64,000 bases of DNA from Oscheius onirici (Eukaryota; Nematoda; Chromadorea; Rhabditida; Rhabditidae), in contig OW051470.1 of the NCBI GenBank assembly GCA_932521025.1, forward strand, positions 6,248,501 through 6,312,500. The letters run 5' to 3'. Numbering within the stretch: position 1 is the first letter of the stretch; every line of letters begins with the position of its first letter. Made by a program: the position numbers and the translations under genes. The notes beneath the pieces were generated by a model, which ran no database searches, was not told where the DNA came from, and saw only the letters and a list, made by a program, of their open reading frames with translations. Shown here piece by piece: positions 1 to 11,690 of this stretch.

Positions 1-1062
1 TCGTCGTCTGTTTTGTTTCATGATGCTCCTGCAGAAAGTATTCAAAGTTAGCTAATAGTTATTGTCCTCTTATGACTACAAACGCCTAGTAGTCGTTCTG
101 TATTCACAACTTGTTTCTTGACTGATAATGTCTGATGTATCATATTGTCCTCATATATTCTGCTACCAAGAAAACCGCTTCAAGGTTATTGAAAATGTCA
201 TTCTGTCCCCAGTAGTTGTGGCTTCTCTGGACTGGAAGAGAATGATTGTGGTCTTTCTCTCGCATTTTTATATGATGCCAAGTAAAGAACAGCATTATCG
301 AGGGTTATGGTAAGTAAGTAAACTCATGACAACTTCTAAAAAGTGTCTAGAGAGCATAGTGGTTCAAAAGTCTCAACTGACGTGACCGAGAAAAGAGGAA
401 AAACAGAAAGTGGATGGAAGCAAACAGGTGATGGAGCTCGGAACTAGGCGAAGCCCAAAATAGTCGCGTGTCCTGATTTGAGGCCATTCTTCACCGTACA
501 CATGACGCAATTAACGCAGTTCAGAAGAAGAAATTATGTGAATAATCAGGGTGACACCTTTTATATTTTGAAGCTTGATTAGCTGTTTCGGATAACTTAT
601 ATTTGGAATAGTTTTGACGAAAATGGCAAAAATAGACTTTTTGGACGAAATTATTGACTTCCAGTCTAAAATGTCCTTCAAGGCAAAATACGTTAACAAT
701 AACCAGCTATGATCTTTACTTTTTACGTCGTGGTATACATTTGGCTTATTGGAATAAATAAGACGAATGTGTGAGTAAGAGGACACATTTAGACAAATCA
801 GATCGGAGAAAATTGGTTGTCTAAGTAGTAAGTCTGGTTTTTGTTCTGCAGGTTAAAATGTTAACAAGTTGATTGGATCAACGTGTACGTGTTTTTATTT
901 ATTCCCCTTCTTTTTATAAAACCATGTTGAGAATGTACAATTTATCTCAAAGGATCCTGACTTCTGGGCTTGGAAAAGAACAGACAAGATATGCAGTGAG
1001 CTATAAACAACTATAAAACGCGAAATATTAGTTACAGCCCGTTAGAATCGATGTTTTACTTG

Positions 1063-1197
1063 GCTCGACTCGACTCGGAGTCGAGTCGAGTCCGACTCGT
1101 GGACCATGTCGAGTCGAGTCGGTTCGTGGGGTGCCTCGAGTCGAGTCCGACCCGAGTCCGAGTCGAGTCAGACTCGGAATCGAGTCGAGTCGAGTCG
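1063..1197. repeat. GAGTCGAGTC-type low-complexity palindromic tract
   Basis: The tract is built from variants of the unit CGAGTCGAGTC and its complement GACTCGACTCG, so either strand can fold on itself. The short open frame through it (1106-1294) is rich in Ser and Arg only because of the repeat and is not taken as a gene. Confidence 0.75.
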
Positions 1198-2571
1198 CCC
1201 AAGTATACTGACAAAGAGGTTCTGGTCTGACTTATTGTTAGGTCATAACCTTTTATCAGTTAGTCTGGTCCAGTTAGCCTCTGTTTCGTTATAACCGTTC
1301 CAGTGTAACACTCTTTGAAATAACTCAAACAGAGCCGATAGAATTTTAAAGAAATCAATTCAAAGAAACGGTCATTGTTCAAGGATCGTCAAGAGATAAT
1401 ATAAGGATTGGGACACGTGACGGAAGTGTCTAGTCTTTCTTTCTAATATTTTTTTGTGATTGGGAAGCACTTCGAGGCGTCAGAGCGTGAGTGTTGGACG
1501 ACCATTGGAAGAAGATCTAATCGGATATAAATATGGCCTCTGACGACGAGAGATTAACCTTTCTTAGCTATGTGGCTGCACTTTGACAAAGACGATTAGA
1601 GGAGTCTCTTTGAGGAAAACCCCGATCGTCGGGTTATACAAGACAAAATCAGTCCTTGTGTTTTCTATGAGTCTCTTACAATAGGATCTTCAAAAGCATA
1701 GGACATCAGAGCACACTTTCGTCGCATTTCCGAGTTTATTCATCATGGTCTATGCGTTTCGTGTAAATTGATTAAATATGCTGCCCTTATATATCAATTT
1801 ACTGTTCTATTTGAACAAGAGACCCGAAAAGTTAAAAATAGTAAGATCAAATCGCTGTTTCAAAAGCCAAAGAAACATCGAACCTCAAGTTATGAGATCC
1901 GTTTGTAATATGTATTACCTTGCTTATAAATAGCCTTATTTGAGCTAATTGTATCGCGAAAATAGATCGAAGAAACAGAAAAGTATAGTTATAACTGTTG
2001 AGCCGGGTCGACCTTAAACAGTCGGCTAATCCACACATGGCACCGTCCATTTTTAGAAAGAATGCCTTTTTTTTCCTACCTCGAATAGGATTAACGGATG
2101 GAAGGTCCGAAGGGTCTTCTGTCGAAGATTTAGAGAAGGAAATGAATGAGCAGCTATGGACGAGAGAAGACTTTTATAGAGACATGTGCGTCAGATTGTG
2201 CACCTTGAGAGTGTATTCTTGGATGTTTGTTGTGAACGATTCAGACTCGTTTTGTAGCTGACATCAGGGTGCGTGAGAAGGTAGCACAAAGAGTTCTTCT
2301 CTGAAATACTACATGCGTTCGTGTTGACCTTCTCTGTGGGAATTTGGATATCTATAGCTGTTCGAAATGGTCAAGACTGGAGATCAGCTGAGTTGACAGC
2401 ACAGACCACATTGCTCGGAATACAATTGACAAAGGATATTCTTTCTGTTCAGAGTTTTGTAGTCACATTAATTGAGCATTGTTTCTAACTCAATTACAAG
2501 CAAAGAAGAGTTTTTTTTTGCTTTTCTTTGGTGTAGACACTGTTCCTCACAATCAGACTTTACACACCGAA

Positions 2572-2770
2572 GTAGAATATGTTTCTTCTTCGTCTCTGCC
2601 ACCAGAGAAATCGACGTCAGACCCGTACGATTTCGAAAGATTGCGCCCCATGGGCTATAAAAGTCTCGGCGAATCGAACAAAGACGTGCGGTCCGTAGCA
2701 TGTGGGTTATCTTCATTCTCCACCTGCGGTCACTTGACCCATGTTTTGGTCATTTTTGTGCTAAAATTGA
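2572..2770 (+). repeat. Copy A of a diverged tandem module with a TATA-like box
   Basis: The module aligns by eye with 2985-3190. Shared pieces, in order, are GTCTCTGCCA, CAGAGAAA, CAGACCCGTAC, TTTCGAAAGATTGCGCC, TATAAAAGT, GTGCGGTCCG and GTGGGTTATC. The conserved GC-rich block followed by TATAAAAGT and then a conserved downstream segment looks like a promoter plus transcript start. No open frame follows. It could drive a small RNA or be a dead duplicate. Confidence 0.45.
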
Positions 2771-2984
2771 TATAACAATAGCAGACATGACAACCAACCA
2801 GCAGAACAAAGGAAAACGAAGAAAAACTTCATTTTTACAGACATACTGTTATTGTTAGTTCGATCAGTTCAGCTAATGTGTTTTGTCTGTCGTTTGCCAG
2901 ATGATTTAAAACGAAAGAACTCGCTCACAAGCGCTTCTCAACTGGTTACTGCTCTAGTAATTTCCACGGTTTTCCCAATTCACA

Positions 2985-3190
2985 GACTCTTATGGTTTCC
3001 TCTCCGTCTCTGCCAACAGAGAAAAGTCAACAGACCCGTACTGTTTCGAAAGATTGCGCCTGAACGGGTATAAAAGTTCCGCCAGTTCAGCGAGAGTCGT
3101 GTGGTCCGCTGTCGAGTGGGTTATCATTGTCTGAATCCCCCCGCCTTCAATCCTTGACTCACATTTTGTATTTTTTGTTTCACCAATATC
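2985..3190 (+). repeat. Copy B of the diverged tandem module with a TATA-like box
   Basis: Second copy, about 410 bp downstream in the same orientation. It keeps the CTCTGCCA, CAGAGAAA, GACCCGTAC and TTTCGAAAGATTGCGCC elements and TATAAAAGT in the same order and similar spacing. Differences are scattered substitutions, so the duplication is old. Confidence 0.45.
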
Positions 3191-3514
3191 TCGACTTTCT
3201 GAGAATTCATTAAACAAAATTAATCGATGGAATTAAAATAAAACAGGAATCTGATGTTTACCGATATGTCGGGGTAGTGGACAGATAGAACTCTAGACTG
3301 ACTCTCCGGCCAAAAAGGGTTCGATCTTCTTCGAAAGACTGGGGTTTTTCAACAAATGGATGCCGGGAAAATGGATCTCATAGCCTAGAATCAAAAAGAA
3401 AACAAAAACGAAAATTGTGATTAGTTGCTTACGGCAGTTGGGGGAAGTGGGGAGACTACCAAATAGAGAGTTTTTCACGTAAGACTACTCGCTGTTGGTT
3501 AGAATAGAAGACGA

Positions 3515-4092
3515 TCAGGCTGTGATGGATTCCGTTTTGAGATTTCCAGCCGGAATATGATCTTTCAAGAATCGCTGCCATCGTTCCTTGTGTCTCATCT
3601 GGATCAGTTCAAAGTCGATGGAGGCCAGTTGGACACAAGTGACACTCTTTTTCAGCTCATTTGCAAGAGTCAGGAATCGGATCTAAAGGACTATTTCCGT
3701 CTTTTTCCATCTCCAAGTACCTCAAGTTGTAGTCGGTTCTCGTTGATCTCCTCCAGCTCCTTCATCCAAATACAGACCTGTTTGTCAATCAAAGTGATCT
3801 CCTCCTCCATCAACTGCAGTTCTTTTTCCCCAAGTGTCCTCTCCTTCATGTTCCTTCGAACCTGTTCGTGTTTCTTCCTCAAATAGGCCGCCGTTTCTCC
3901 GAGAATCTCCAGCTGAGCGTCATTCTGTTGAAGTTCTCGACAACATTCCGTGAATTGAGCACAGAGATGTTCGTGTTTCTTGCAGGTCGCCTTGATGTCT
4001 TCCAGTTCCACGTGTCCGTCATGAGACTAAAAAGAGGGTTTGTTCTGAAGGAGAAAAAATATTACCCGAACAGTTCTGTAGATAGGGGCCAT
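3515..4092 (-). CDS. Small coiled-coil protein, 166 aa
   Basis: Three exons on the minus strand: 4066-4092, 3721-4026 and 3515-3682, together 501 bp, an exact multiple of three. The start ATG at 4092 has an in-frame TAG just upstream within the same exon, and an acceptor-like TTTCAG precedes that exon, so trans-splicing is likely. The middle exon encodes a Glu/Lys/Gln-rich amphipathic helix with heptad character and several cysteines near its beginning. The last exon continues the helix and ends with a short non-helical tail. There is no signal peptide or membrane segment. I do not recognise the family. It could be a structural or adaptor protein. The gene model is well supported; the function is unknown. 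Confidence 0.75.
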
Positions 4093-6889
4093 TGGAAGCT
4101 TCGATACCTAGTTCTATAAAGATTCCTAGAGACGGAAGCTACGACGGTTCGCCTGAAAAGAAACGTTGAGAAAATGCTGGGAAAAATGAAAAAAAAAACA
4201 TTGTTACACTTAGAGAGTCTCAAAGAAAGTGTGATGTAAAGCAATTAGAAAAGACGTAAAATTGAGATGGATGACCGGAACTGGACTAAAGCTTCGTCTA
4301 GAGAGACAAAAGACCAGGCAGTTTGTACAGCCGACTCAAAAAACAAGATGGAAATGAAAGAGACGTTTATTGGCTTGAAATCTATGGGCTAAAGAGGTCT
4401 CGGAGGACAGACAAAGGCGAAAAAAAATGCGGACCGAGATTGGCCTTAGAGAGTGCACACACACGCAATGCTTTTAGTCTCTTCTGAGTTAAGATTCGAA
4501 GAGACGGCTTATTAATGGGGAGGAAGAGACACTGACTGACACTTGAGCAATGGCCAGATTAGGATCATCTCTTTTTTTGGAAAATTATTCGTGCCTGTCT
4601 TTGGAGCAGAGCCACAAAAGTGTCTCAAATTTACCATCAGGATGAGATGAAGGGAAGTCTGACTGGGAACCAACTCGAAAATGAATAGAAGAATCATCTT
4701 CTAACAAAAGTGCAAAGTGGTTTAAAGAACGAGCGAAAGAGCAAGGCCAAAGTCCGTTCGAAAAGCAGCTAATGAGACTGATTCGATTGCAAAGGCGAGG
4801 CAGAAGCGAGACAAAAGCCCCATTCTGCAACATCGGCTCCGATGTTCAGTTGATAACGTAACTGAATAGATTACTCAGCCGTCGCGGCGGATTACGGCTG
4901 GGAGCAAGTGAATTAATTGAAGAGAAAGGTAGTAAAAGGAGCGGATAGACAAGCTCCTTTGATAATGGCAGGAAAGAGAGGGAAACGTATAGGGCAGTCG
5001 GAGAGAAAAAGCGACTACTTCTGACTAACTAAGTGTATGTGCAGTCGCCACGAATTCATTATTCATACGGACATTCTGCATATATAAAAAGAGTAAAGAT
5101 TCAAGCCTATGTTTCATGGCAAATGGCATCCGGAGAGGGACTTTTTGCCGTTTGTCATCCCTGTCAAATTGCCGACGCTCAGTATGCCCCCGGGGAAGAT
5201 GTCTCTTGTCTTGTTTTTGAAACTGTCACGTGTCTTTTCCTCATTTGGTTTGGAAAGGAAAGGGTATTCAGTCAGCTATATAGACACGAGTTTACAAGAA
5301 CTGTAACGAATCGTTTTAATTGGGTCTGTTCTAAGTCAACTGTAGAAGAGCGTTTTTTGGCAATCATCTTTGACAAACCTGACAATCTTCCTCAGCACAA
5401 AGAAGATACGAGTCCTTAGCGAAGTGCCACTTGTCATAGTCAGAGTGTGAGAAAGAGGACCATTGGAAAAGAAACACATATAAGGGTCTAATGGTCGAAA
5501 AGTCAAAAAAGACCTGGTTGAGATACTCTGTTTCGGAAGGCAATTTGTCTGTCGGGCCACTCTCTAACGACATCTGTCTGAGCACAAGTTTTTTTCCTAT
5601 TCCGGTTGCGTTTTCTCTTGTTGAAGCTGTACGAATACCTAATATAGAGAAATCAAAACAGGATGAGCCTCGACTTTGCATATTGAGCAGGCTATTTTTG
5701 TGACTATGAAAGCGAGGGAGATGAAGTGTGTTCATTTGCATTGGATCAGGTTTCGGCTGGTAGAAAAAGACTCCGCTTTGTCCAGGAGACTAATTGAAGA
5801 AGAAATGTTTGAGGGGAAGTGTCCACAGACGAGAGAGATATGGAGACACTTGGGGGGACGATACGATTTCGGGAGAGAGACATTTTCTTGTTCTCTTCTT
5901 CCAATGAAAGCACTTTCGAAGACGCCCCTGGGATCAAGGGGCTCCTTTGCAGAAGGAGCAGAGAACCCTCGTCTTCCTCCCTCTCGAACACACGCATTTC
6001 CATTAGTTGAGAGGAGCAGAATCACATTCACGGGGATATTCAAGAGTGTCAAAAAGGTCGTGGAAATCATGTTAGCAAGGCTCTCGAGAGGAGTTCCAAG
6101 AACACGTCACCTGCAGATGCGTTTTCCTAACATTCAACAAACAAGATTCATCTGTCTTCGAGTGAAACAGCCTAAAAACAGTCTCAAATTTTAACTACAA
6201 AGAGAAACTTCAACTGACAAGTTGTTGTCTTGGTCATTGCAACTCTATAGATAAAGACATAGCAAAAGTACAAGGAAGTGAACGTGGGTGAACTCGCGTA
6301 TGTCTCTGCACGACTGACTTTGAAGAGAAGAACTGGAAAGAGCAGAGGCCAATTAGACTCTCCAAGAACATGCAAATGAATTACGCTGGAGGCGAAGAAA
6401 GAGACAAAGACGAATTTCAATGACAGGAATGAGGAAGTCGTGAACTTGTTGCATAGGTGTCACGCACTGGGTGTTCTCTCTCCACAAAAACACTCTTTTT
6501 GAGTGCTTTGACAGTAGAGGGGCAGTTGAGTAAGAGTCCCGAGAGACGTGTTCGTCTCTAGTCATTGAACTCAGTAGGAAGGGGCTTCGGAAGGGCGAAG
6601 ACCGGTCTGAGCATGAAAAGAGGCTACAATTTCCTTTTTAGCAGCGGTTCCAATTTCATGCTGACCGACTGACCCTGAAAGAGGAAAATAGTATAGTGAC
6701 GAAAGACAATAAAAGAGCCTCTCTGTAGGCTGATGACGTCAAGTGAGAGAGGCTAATTGGAATGCGAGGAACGGAAGAACGACTGCGCAACTTGGATCCA
6801 TTTCTAGCAGAAATACTAGTCCTTCTCCTTGAACTAAAAAAAGAAGACTAGCTGAGACCATTTATCACACTTTGCTTGATCTCTTTTCT
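4093..6889. other. Intergenic region, GA/TC-rich, no supported gene
   Basis: This 2.8 kb lies between the start of the small coiled-coil gene and the end of the ABHD17-like gene, both on the minus strand. It is rich in short GAGA/TCTC motifs. There is a TATA-like stretch near 5077-5087 and a CRE-like TGACGTCA at 6734-6741. Open frames of up to 172 codons occur on both strands (for example 5033-5419, 5676-6194 and 5364-5741), but none has convincing composition, splice partners or recognisable motifs. Confidence 0.45.
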
Positions 6890-7972
6890 GATCAGTTGTT
6901 GGCCATGGGGAAAGGTCCTATGTCGAGAGTCTCCGTCTCACAGCGCATGAAAGACTTGACCCGGAGATTTGTGGCCGGATAGGCCAGAATCGACGAGTGA
7001 TTCGCTCCGTAGATCCAGAGCGGAGCCACCGGTTTCTTGAGCATCTTGTACATCTCCTGCGAGTGCTCGATAGGACATACCTCGTCATCAGTGCCGTGAA
7101 CCAGAAGAACGGGAGCCTGGATGGAAGAGACGCGGTCGATGTTCCGGAAGCGGTCAAAGTAGTCGACTCTGTCTTCGATGTGCTGCTTCTTCTGTCGCAG
7201 AAGAGACATTCCACTCCAGAAAGCGGCAAGAAGCACGACTCCCGCCAGATTTGCAGGGTTTTGAGAGGCCAGATGAACAGAGGCCGTCGTTCCAATGGAG
7301 AAGCCCATCAGGATGATTCGGACATCGGGACGCGTCTGACGAATGTGATCGTAGATAGCCTGCACATCCGCGTATATGTTCTTCTCGGAAGGAGAGCCAG
7401 TGGAAAATCCGTAGCCAGAATAGTCGTAGACGTAAATTTCGGAACCAAGAAACTCTGCCATCTTCTGTATCACGTTCGGATTCGGATGAAGCATGAAGCC
7501 TAGATCGGACGAATTTGGCTGCGAGAAGATGATCACCTGTGGGATTTCTCGTTCAGAATGGATTCAAAAATACCTGTTCGACGTCCTCTCGATCAAAAGA
7601 AGAGTAGGATACAGACATGACGCTGGGTCTGATCCTGGCACCGACCAATTGATTTCCGTACATCGTTGTGGTGACAAAGGGATCGATGCTGTTCATGAGG
7701 AGACGCTGTTCCAACGGAGACACATTTCGAATACCATCGGTCAAAGCGAGGTCAAACTCCTTTCCCAGCACATCTTTGGCACTTTTGACTTCGGTTCCGT
7801 CTTTCAGCACAATTCGGTAGGTGAAGCCCTTTTGCGGCGGATGGAAGGCCAGTTTGCGGGTGACCAGTTCAGGCACGGGAGGGCAGAAGACGTAGCAGCA
7901 CTGTCCGCAGATTTTGACCAGTTGGAGAAAGATAGTCCACTTGGATTGTTCCTGTTCGACCTGCTGCTCCAT
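6890..7972 (-). CDS. ABHD17-like alpha/beta hydrolase (protein depalmitoylase family)
   Basis: Two exons, 7574-7972 and 6890-7536, joined over a 37-bp GT-AG intron. An in-frame TGA lies shortly before the ATG at 7972, which fixes the start. The N-terminal region has a Cys-rich patch (CGQCCYVFCPP) followed by RKLAFHPP, the layout of ABHD17 proteins, where such cysteines are palmitoylated and anchor the enzyme to membranes. The nucleophile elbow reads GFSIG, the acid is in HGTDDE and the likely catalytic histidine in GANHSS. Family members remove palmitate from proteins such as Ras and synaptic scaffolds. Length, about 347 aa, is a little above the family norm of about 300. The family call is firm; the substrate is inferred. 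Confidence 0.9.
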
Positions 7973-8235
7973 CGAGTACCTCTTCCTTGGCGAGTCAGCT
8001 ATTCAAGTGAGTTGTTTGTTGAAACTAATCCATTTTGTTCCTTTAAAAACGTTAATTACTTACATTTTGGAATCCCAATTACTGTAAAAAAAATATTGCT
8101 TTTCGCTTCAAACTCGGAGTGTTGTGATTCGTTGGAAATTACGCTCGTAGTAGAATGTAACCCTGACCAGAAAGAGCACATGAAAAGGTTAAAAACGTTG
8201 TTGGAAAAAAAAAACAAAAATAAACGGGTTAAATT

Positions 8236-10025
8236 TTACATACGATTCAATGGGTGGAACGGCATCATAAAGTTTTCGTTTCGCTGCCTTCCCTGGCTAT
8301 GAGACCGCTTTCTTTCCACGTTGTTCTTCTCTATAGACATCACACGGTCGGATCGACGACTTCTTCCTGACTTGGACTTCACCACAGACATCACTCGAGA
8401 CATTTGCTCGTCTTCCGGAGAGGAAATGACCCTGAATGCAAACAATTATAGAAAACGGGCTAAAACTACTTGTTAGAACTATCAGGAAGATCCCACATCG
8501 AGCCGCGGTGTTCAGCTCGGATTGGTAGGGAAGTATCGAGGGAAGAGTTGACGGGCAAATCGAATGAGACAGGAGGAGGCATGTTGTTTTGAGAGAAACT
8601 CTGAAATGAACGGATTATAACGGGGTAAATGAGGAGCATACCTGAAGACAATGAATCTGTCTACGGTATTCCGATTCCTTGCTGAAACTCATGGATTCGA
8701 GCTTGTAGTAGTCGTTTCGCCATTTCTTCACCTCGCCGTCCAGATCCTTGACTTTGGTCTCCTTAGCTCGCATCTCCTCTTTTAGGAAGCCCATATCTTG
8801 TTGAAGCTGTTCGATTCGACCCGAAAGCTTTTCACAGGTCTGAAATTTGGCCTTTAATAGAATACAGCAAAAACGAACCGTTTCTTTGTCTTTGATCGTG
8901 GCATTACTTTCCTGAATCAAGCCGAGCAACTGGCTAACTTGAGCATCGGCTCCTCTTCTGTCCGCATCACGGGCTTCAACCTCCTTCGTCCTGTACTGCA
9001 ATTCGTTCTTCTGCTCCAGGACCTGATGCTGGAGGCGTTGCTTCTCATCCTGCAAGCGTTCTAGACTGATGAGGGTCTTCTCGTGTTCCTTTTCCAGCTT
9101 GGTCAACTCCGTCCGCAACTTGGCCAACTCGCGGATTTCCGCAGTCGGTGGAACTTTCACCTCGATCTCGTCTTCGAAATTGGACCATCCATGAGCCTCT
9201 GAACATACATGTTTGATTGCATTTCTGGAATGAACGTACTATCTTTGTCCTCCTTGTTCATCTCTCCTAACAGAACGGACATTCCGAACAATTGTACTTC
9301 GAGCTCGCGTCTTTCCGTCTCCTTCAGTTTCAGGGCCTGATTCGCATGCTCGAGCTGGATTGTCAGCTGCTGCTTCTTTGTCTTCTCGTCTTAAATGAGA
9401 CTATTCACAAGTAAATTAGAAATTTACCCTCGAGTTTGATCTGCAACTTGGAGACTTCATCTTCAGACTGTTCTAGTTTTCGAAGAGTAAGTTGTTGAGC
9501 CTGACCGGCCTTCTCCAGCTCCTGTTTCGTGGCTTCAATTGCAGTCTCGGCCGTTGCAAGATTGTTGATTGCCGTCTCGCATTCTTCCTTCAAATTGTCG
9601 TATTTCTCCAGATCTCTGTCGATCTCCTCCTCCAGCTTATCAAGTTTCTCTTTGCTCTCCCTACTCTCTTCTTCCAGAATGATGGCACGTTCTTCGAGCT
9701 GGTCAGCTTGTTTCGAGAGCCTAAATTTTTATGTTCAAATGAACAAAAAAAACATAAACTACCGTTGAATTTCAGTATCCTTCTTGACCAGATCGATTTG
9801 AAGTCTTTTGTTTTCTGTGGCCGTGTTGTGGAAGGCTCTCCTGTCGAATCCGAGTTGGTCCTTGGAGCCAGAAAATGCTTTCGATGCTATGTGCAAGACG
9901 ACAGCGACGGCCAAGCAGCAAATGTTGAGGCATAGACCAATTTCAGCATCGCTGAGCTCCTCAGCAGGCAGTTTTGTTCTGATAACACTGACGATTGAAG
10001 GAATCGCCGTGCTATTGAACATCAT
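8236..10025 (-). CDS. Membrane-anchored coiled-coil protein, 516 aa (possibly TANGO1/cTAGE5-like)
   Basis: Seven exons: 9763-10025, 9428-9720, 9240-9389, 8879-9198, 8642-8839, 8470-8600 and 8236-8431, summing to 1551 bp with no frame conflict. The start follows TTTCTCTCAG, a likely trans-splice acceptor. The first about 28 residues precede one hydrophobic segment (NICCLAVAVVLHIA, about residues 30-48). After it come roughly 350 residues of Glu/Lys/Gln/Leu-rich coiled coil broken by a short linker containing WSNFEDE, then a small Pro/Ser patch and a basic, Ser-rich tail. One short luminal end, a membrane helix and long cytosolic coiled coils resemble the short TANGO1/cTAGE5 proteins of ER exit sites, but the long proline-rich tail of that family is lacking. 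Other anchored golgin-type proteins are alternatives. Confidence 0.8.
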
Positions 10026-10178
10026 TCTGAGAGAAAAAAAGTGTTTTCATCAAATGAAACAAAAAGAAGTAGCCACTTTGTAACACAATGCAGCCACAGG
10101 ATGGAAAAAATGTGGTAAAAAAGCGAAACAGGGTTAAAGACTTTGCTTAGAAAAGTTTTCTAAATAAGAAAAGTCCCT
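10026..10178. promoter_or_regulatory. Upstream region of the membrane coiled-coil gene
   Basis: This short AT-rich region lies between the ATG at 10025 (minus strand) and the first transposon-like element. The pyrimidine-rich TTTTTTTCTCTCAG immediately before the ATG is a candidate spliced-leader acceptor. No TATA box is evident. Confidence 0.4.
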
Positions 10179-10179
10179 A

Positions 10180-10795
10180 CACGGCGTGTTACGGCCATCC
10201 CAACTTGTCAAATGAGCCGAAATGGTGCCCAGTCTCTTCAGTACAGTACCTTTCTCTGGCGCGCATTCGAACGATGTTTCGAAAAATCGGATCTTCTTAG
10301 GTCCTTGCGAGCTTGCAAATGTGCTATTTTTCGGCATTTTTCTCCCCAATTTTGTGTTATTGAACATTGTAGAGAAGCTGTCAAAGACAAAAATGAGCTT
10401 TGCCTCAAAAAATAGCTAAAATAAACGTTTTGAAACGTTTATCACATGTAAACCGTCCAAACGCTACGAAAACTGTATTCCAGCGCATGAGAATCCGCAT
10501 CTGAAAGCAGACGCATGACAGCCATCGTAAAAACGCTGAGAGTTTGAAAGTTTTCGTCTTCTACAGGATTAGAAGGCTCTAATATGGGTTTGTACTCATT
10601 CTTTGTATCTCATCTGCTCAACACTATCTTTTTCTAAGGATGGAGCCCTTCAAAATGCCAAAAAGATGAAAATTGGGGTCATTCTGAAGCCTTGAATAAA
10701 ATAAATATATTCAAGTTTTGAATTCCCGCCCAAACACCCTAAATTGGGCGCGACCAAAAGCTGGGATGCCGTTTGCATTGCCGTAACACGCCGTG
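10180..10795. mobile_element. Non-autonomous DNA element with 15-bp terminal inverted repeats
   Basis: The ends are CACGGCGTGTTACGG (10180-10194) and its exact reverse complement (10781-10795). CCTA lies directly outside both ends and could be a 4-bp target duplication. The interior, about 586 bp, has no coding capacity that I trust. The superfamily is not clear from the ends. Confidence 0.65.
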
Positions 10796-10970
10796 CCTAA
10801 CACGCGAAAACGGTCTGTTCAAAAAGAAGTGGGATTACCGTAAGATTTTAGCTCTACCATTTGAGACCCACTTAGCATGCAAACGTTGGATACTCAGCCA
10901 ACAAATTCGAAAGATACGCAGCGAACTTATCTAATTATCGGCCGAGTATCCAATTTTTGAGTGCCAAGTG

Positions 10971-11402
10971 CAGGCTTGTTGAAAACCTGCGCTGTGGCCA
11001 GGTTGGACTTTGCGGCAGGCTAAAAAAATTCATTTCGCATTTTTTTTTGTTTCCAAATACGTCCCCCGATTAGATTTAGTTTTGCCGTCGAAAAATTGGA
11101 AGAAAATCGAAAACTGACGACAAAAATTGAAGAAAACGCGGTTTTTTTACGAAATTCGGTAAAAATAGCAAAAATACGAAATTCGGTAAAAATAGCAAAA
11201 ATACGAAATTCGGTAAAAATAGCAGTTTTCTTCAATTTTTGTCGTCAGTTTTCGATTTTCTTCCAATTTTTCGACGGCAAAACTAAATCTAATCGGGGGA
11301 CGTATTTGGAAACAAAAAAAAATGCGAAATGAATTTTTTTAGCCTGCCGCAAAGTCCAACCTGGCCGCAGCGCAGCTCAACAACCCAGAATCAACAAGCC
11401 TG
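10971..11402. mobile_element. hAT-like MITE, copy 1, with central 27-bp tandem repeat
   Basis: This is a near-perfect fold-back element. It starts CAGGCTTGTTG and ends CAACAAGCCTG. The arms continue inward for about 175 bp, including AAAAAAATTCATTTCGCA and CAAAGTCCAACCTGGCC. The loop holds about three copies of a unit starting TACGAAATTCGGTAAAAATAG. An exact 8-bp duplication, GCCAAGTG, flanks it at 10963-10970 and 11403-11410. An 8-bp duplication and CAGG ends fit the hAT superfamily. Frames inside it (for example 11020-11235) are products of the palindrome. Confidence 0.85.
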
Positions 11403-11690
11403 GCCAAGTGGGTCTCGAAGGGAAGAGCTAAAATCATACGGCAATCCCTCATCTTTTGAACTGATCATAGTCCTGTTTTCTGTGCAATTGTTGACAAACA
11501 AGACGGAGAGAAAGTTTCCACCGGTACACTTTCCGATGATCACCCAGCCGAATCTATATCGTGTACGATAATAATGTTAAAAAAGTTACGTGGTCATACG
11601 TTAATTTGTTGTGAAAAAGGCTAGCGCCCTGACGAGGACGGTTGTTTTGTATGTATGTGTGGGGGTAAAATGGATTGAGAGGGTGATTAA

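Larger units (their letters stand above)
1..3514. other. Gene-poor stretch, no supported CDS
   Basis: I found no exon series with consistent splice sites and codon use here. Open frames are short and look random on both strands. Two things stand out: a GAGTC-rich palindromic tract near 1063-1197 and a pair of diverged, TATA-containing modules near 2572-2770 and 2985-3190, both listed separately. Exons of a gene extending beyond the window cannot be excluded. Confidence 0.5.

Noticed and set aside
5033..5741. Long frames on both strands (128 aa plus, 125 aa minus).
   Set aside because: They overlap on opposite strands and have no splice partners, motifs or coding-like composition.
11020..11332. 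Frames of 71 and 78 codons on opposite strands with repeated FAIFTEFR / NSVKIAKIR units.
   Set aside because: They are produced by the palindromic arms and 27-bp tandem units of the MITE, not by a gene.
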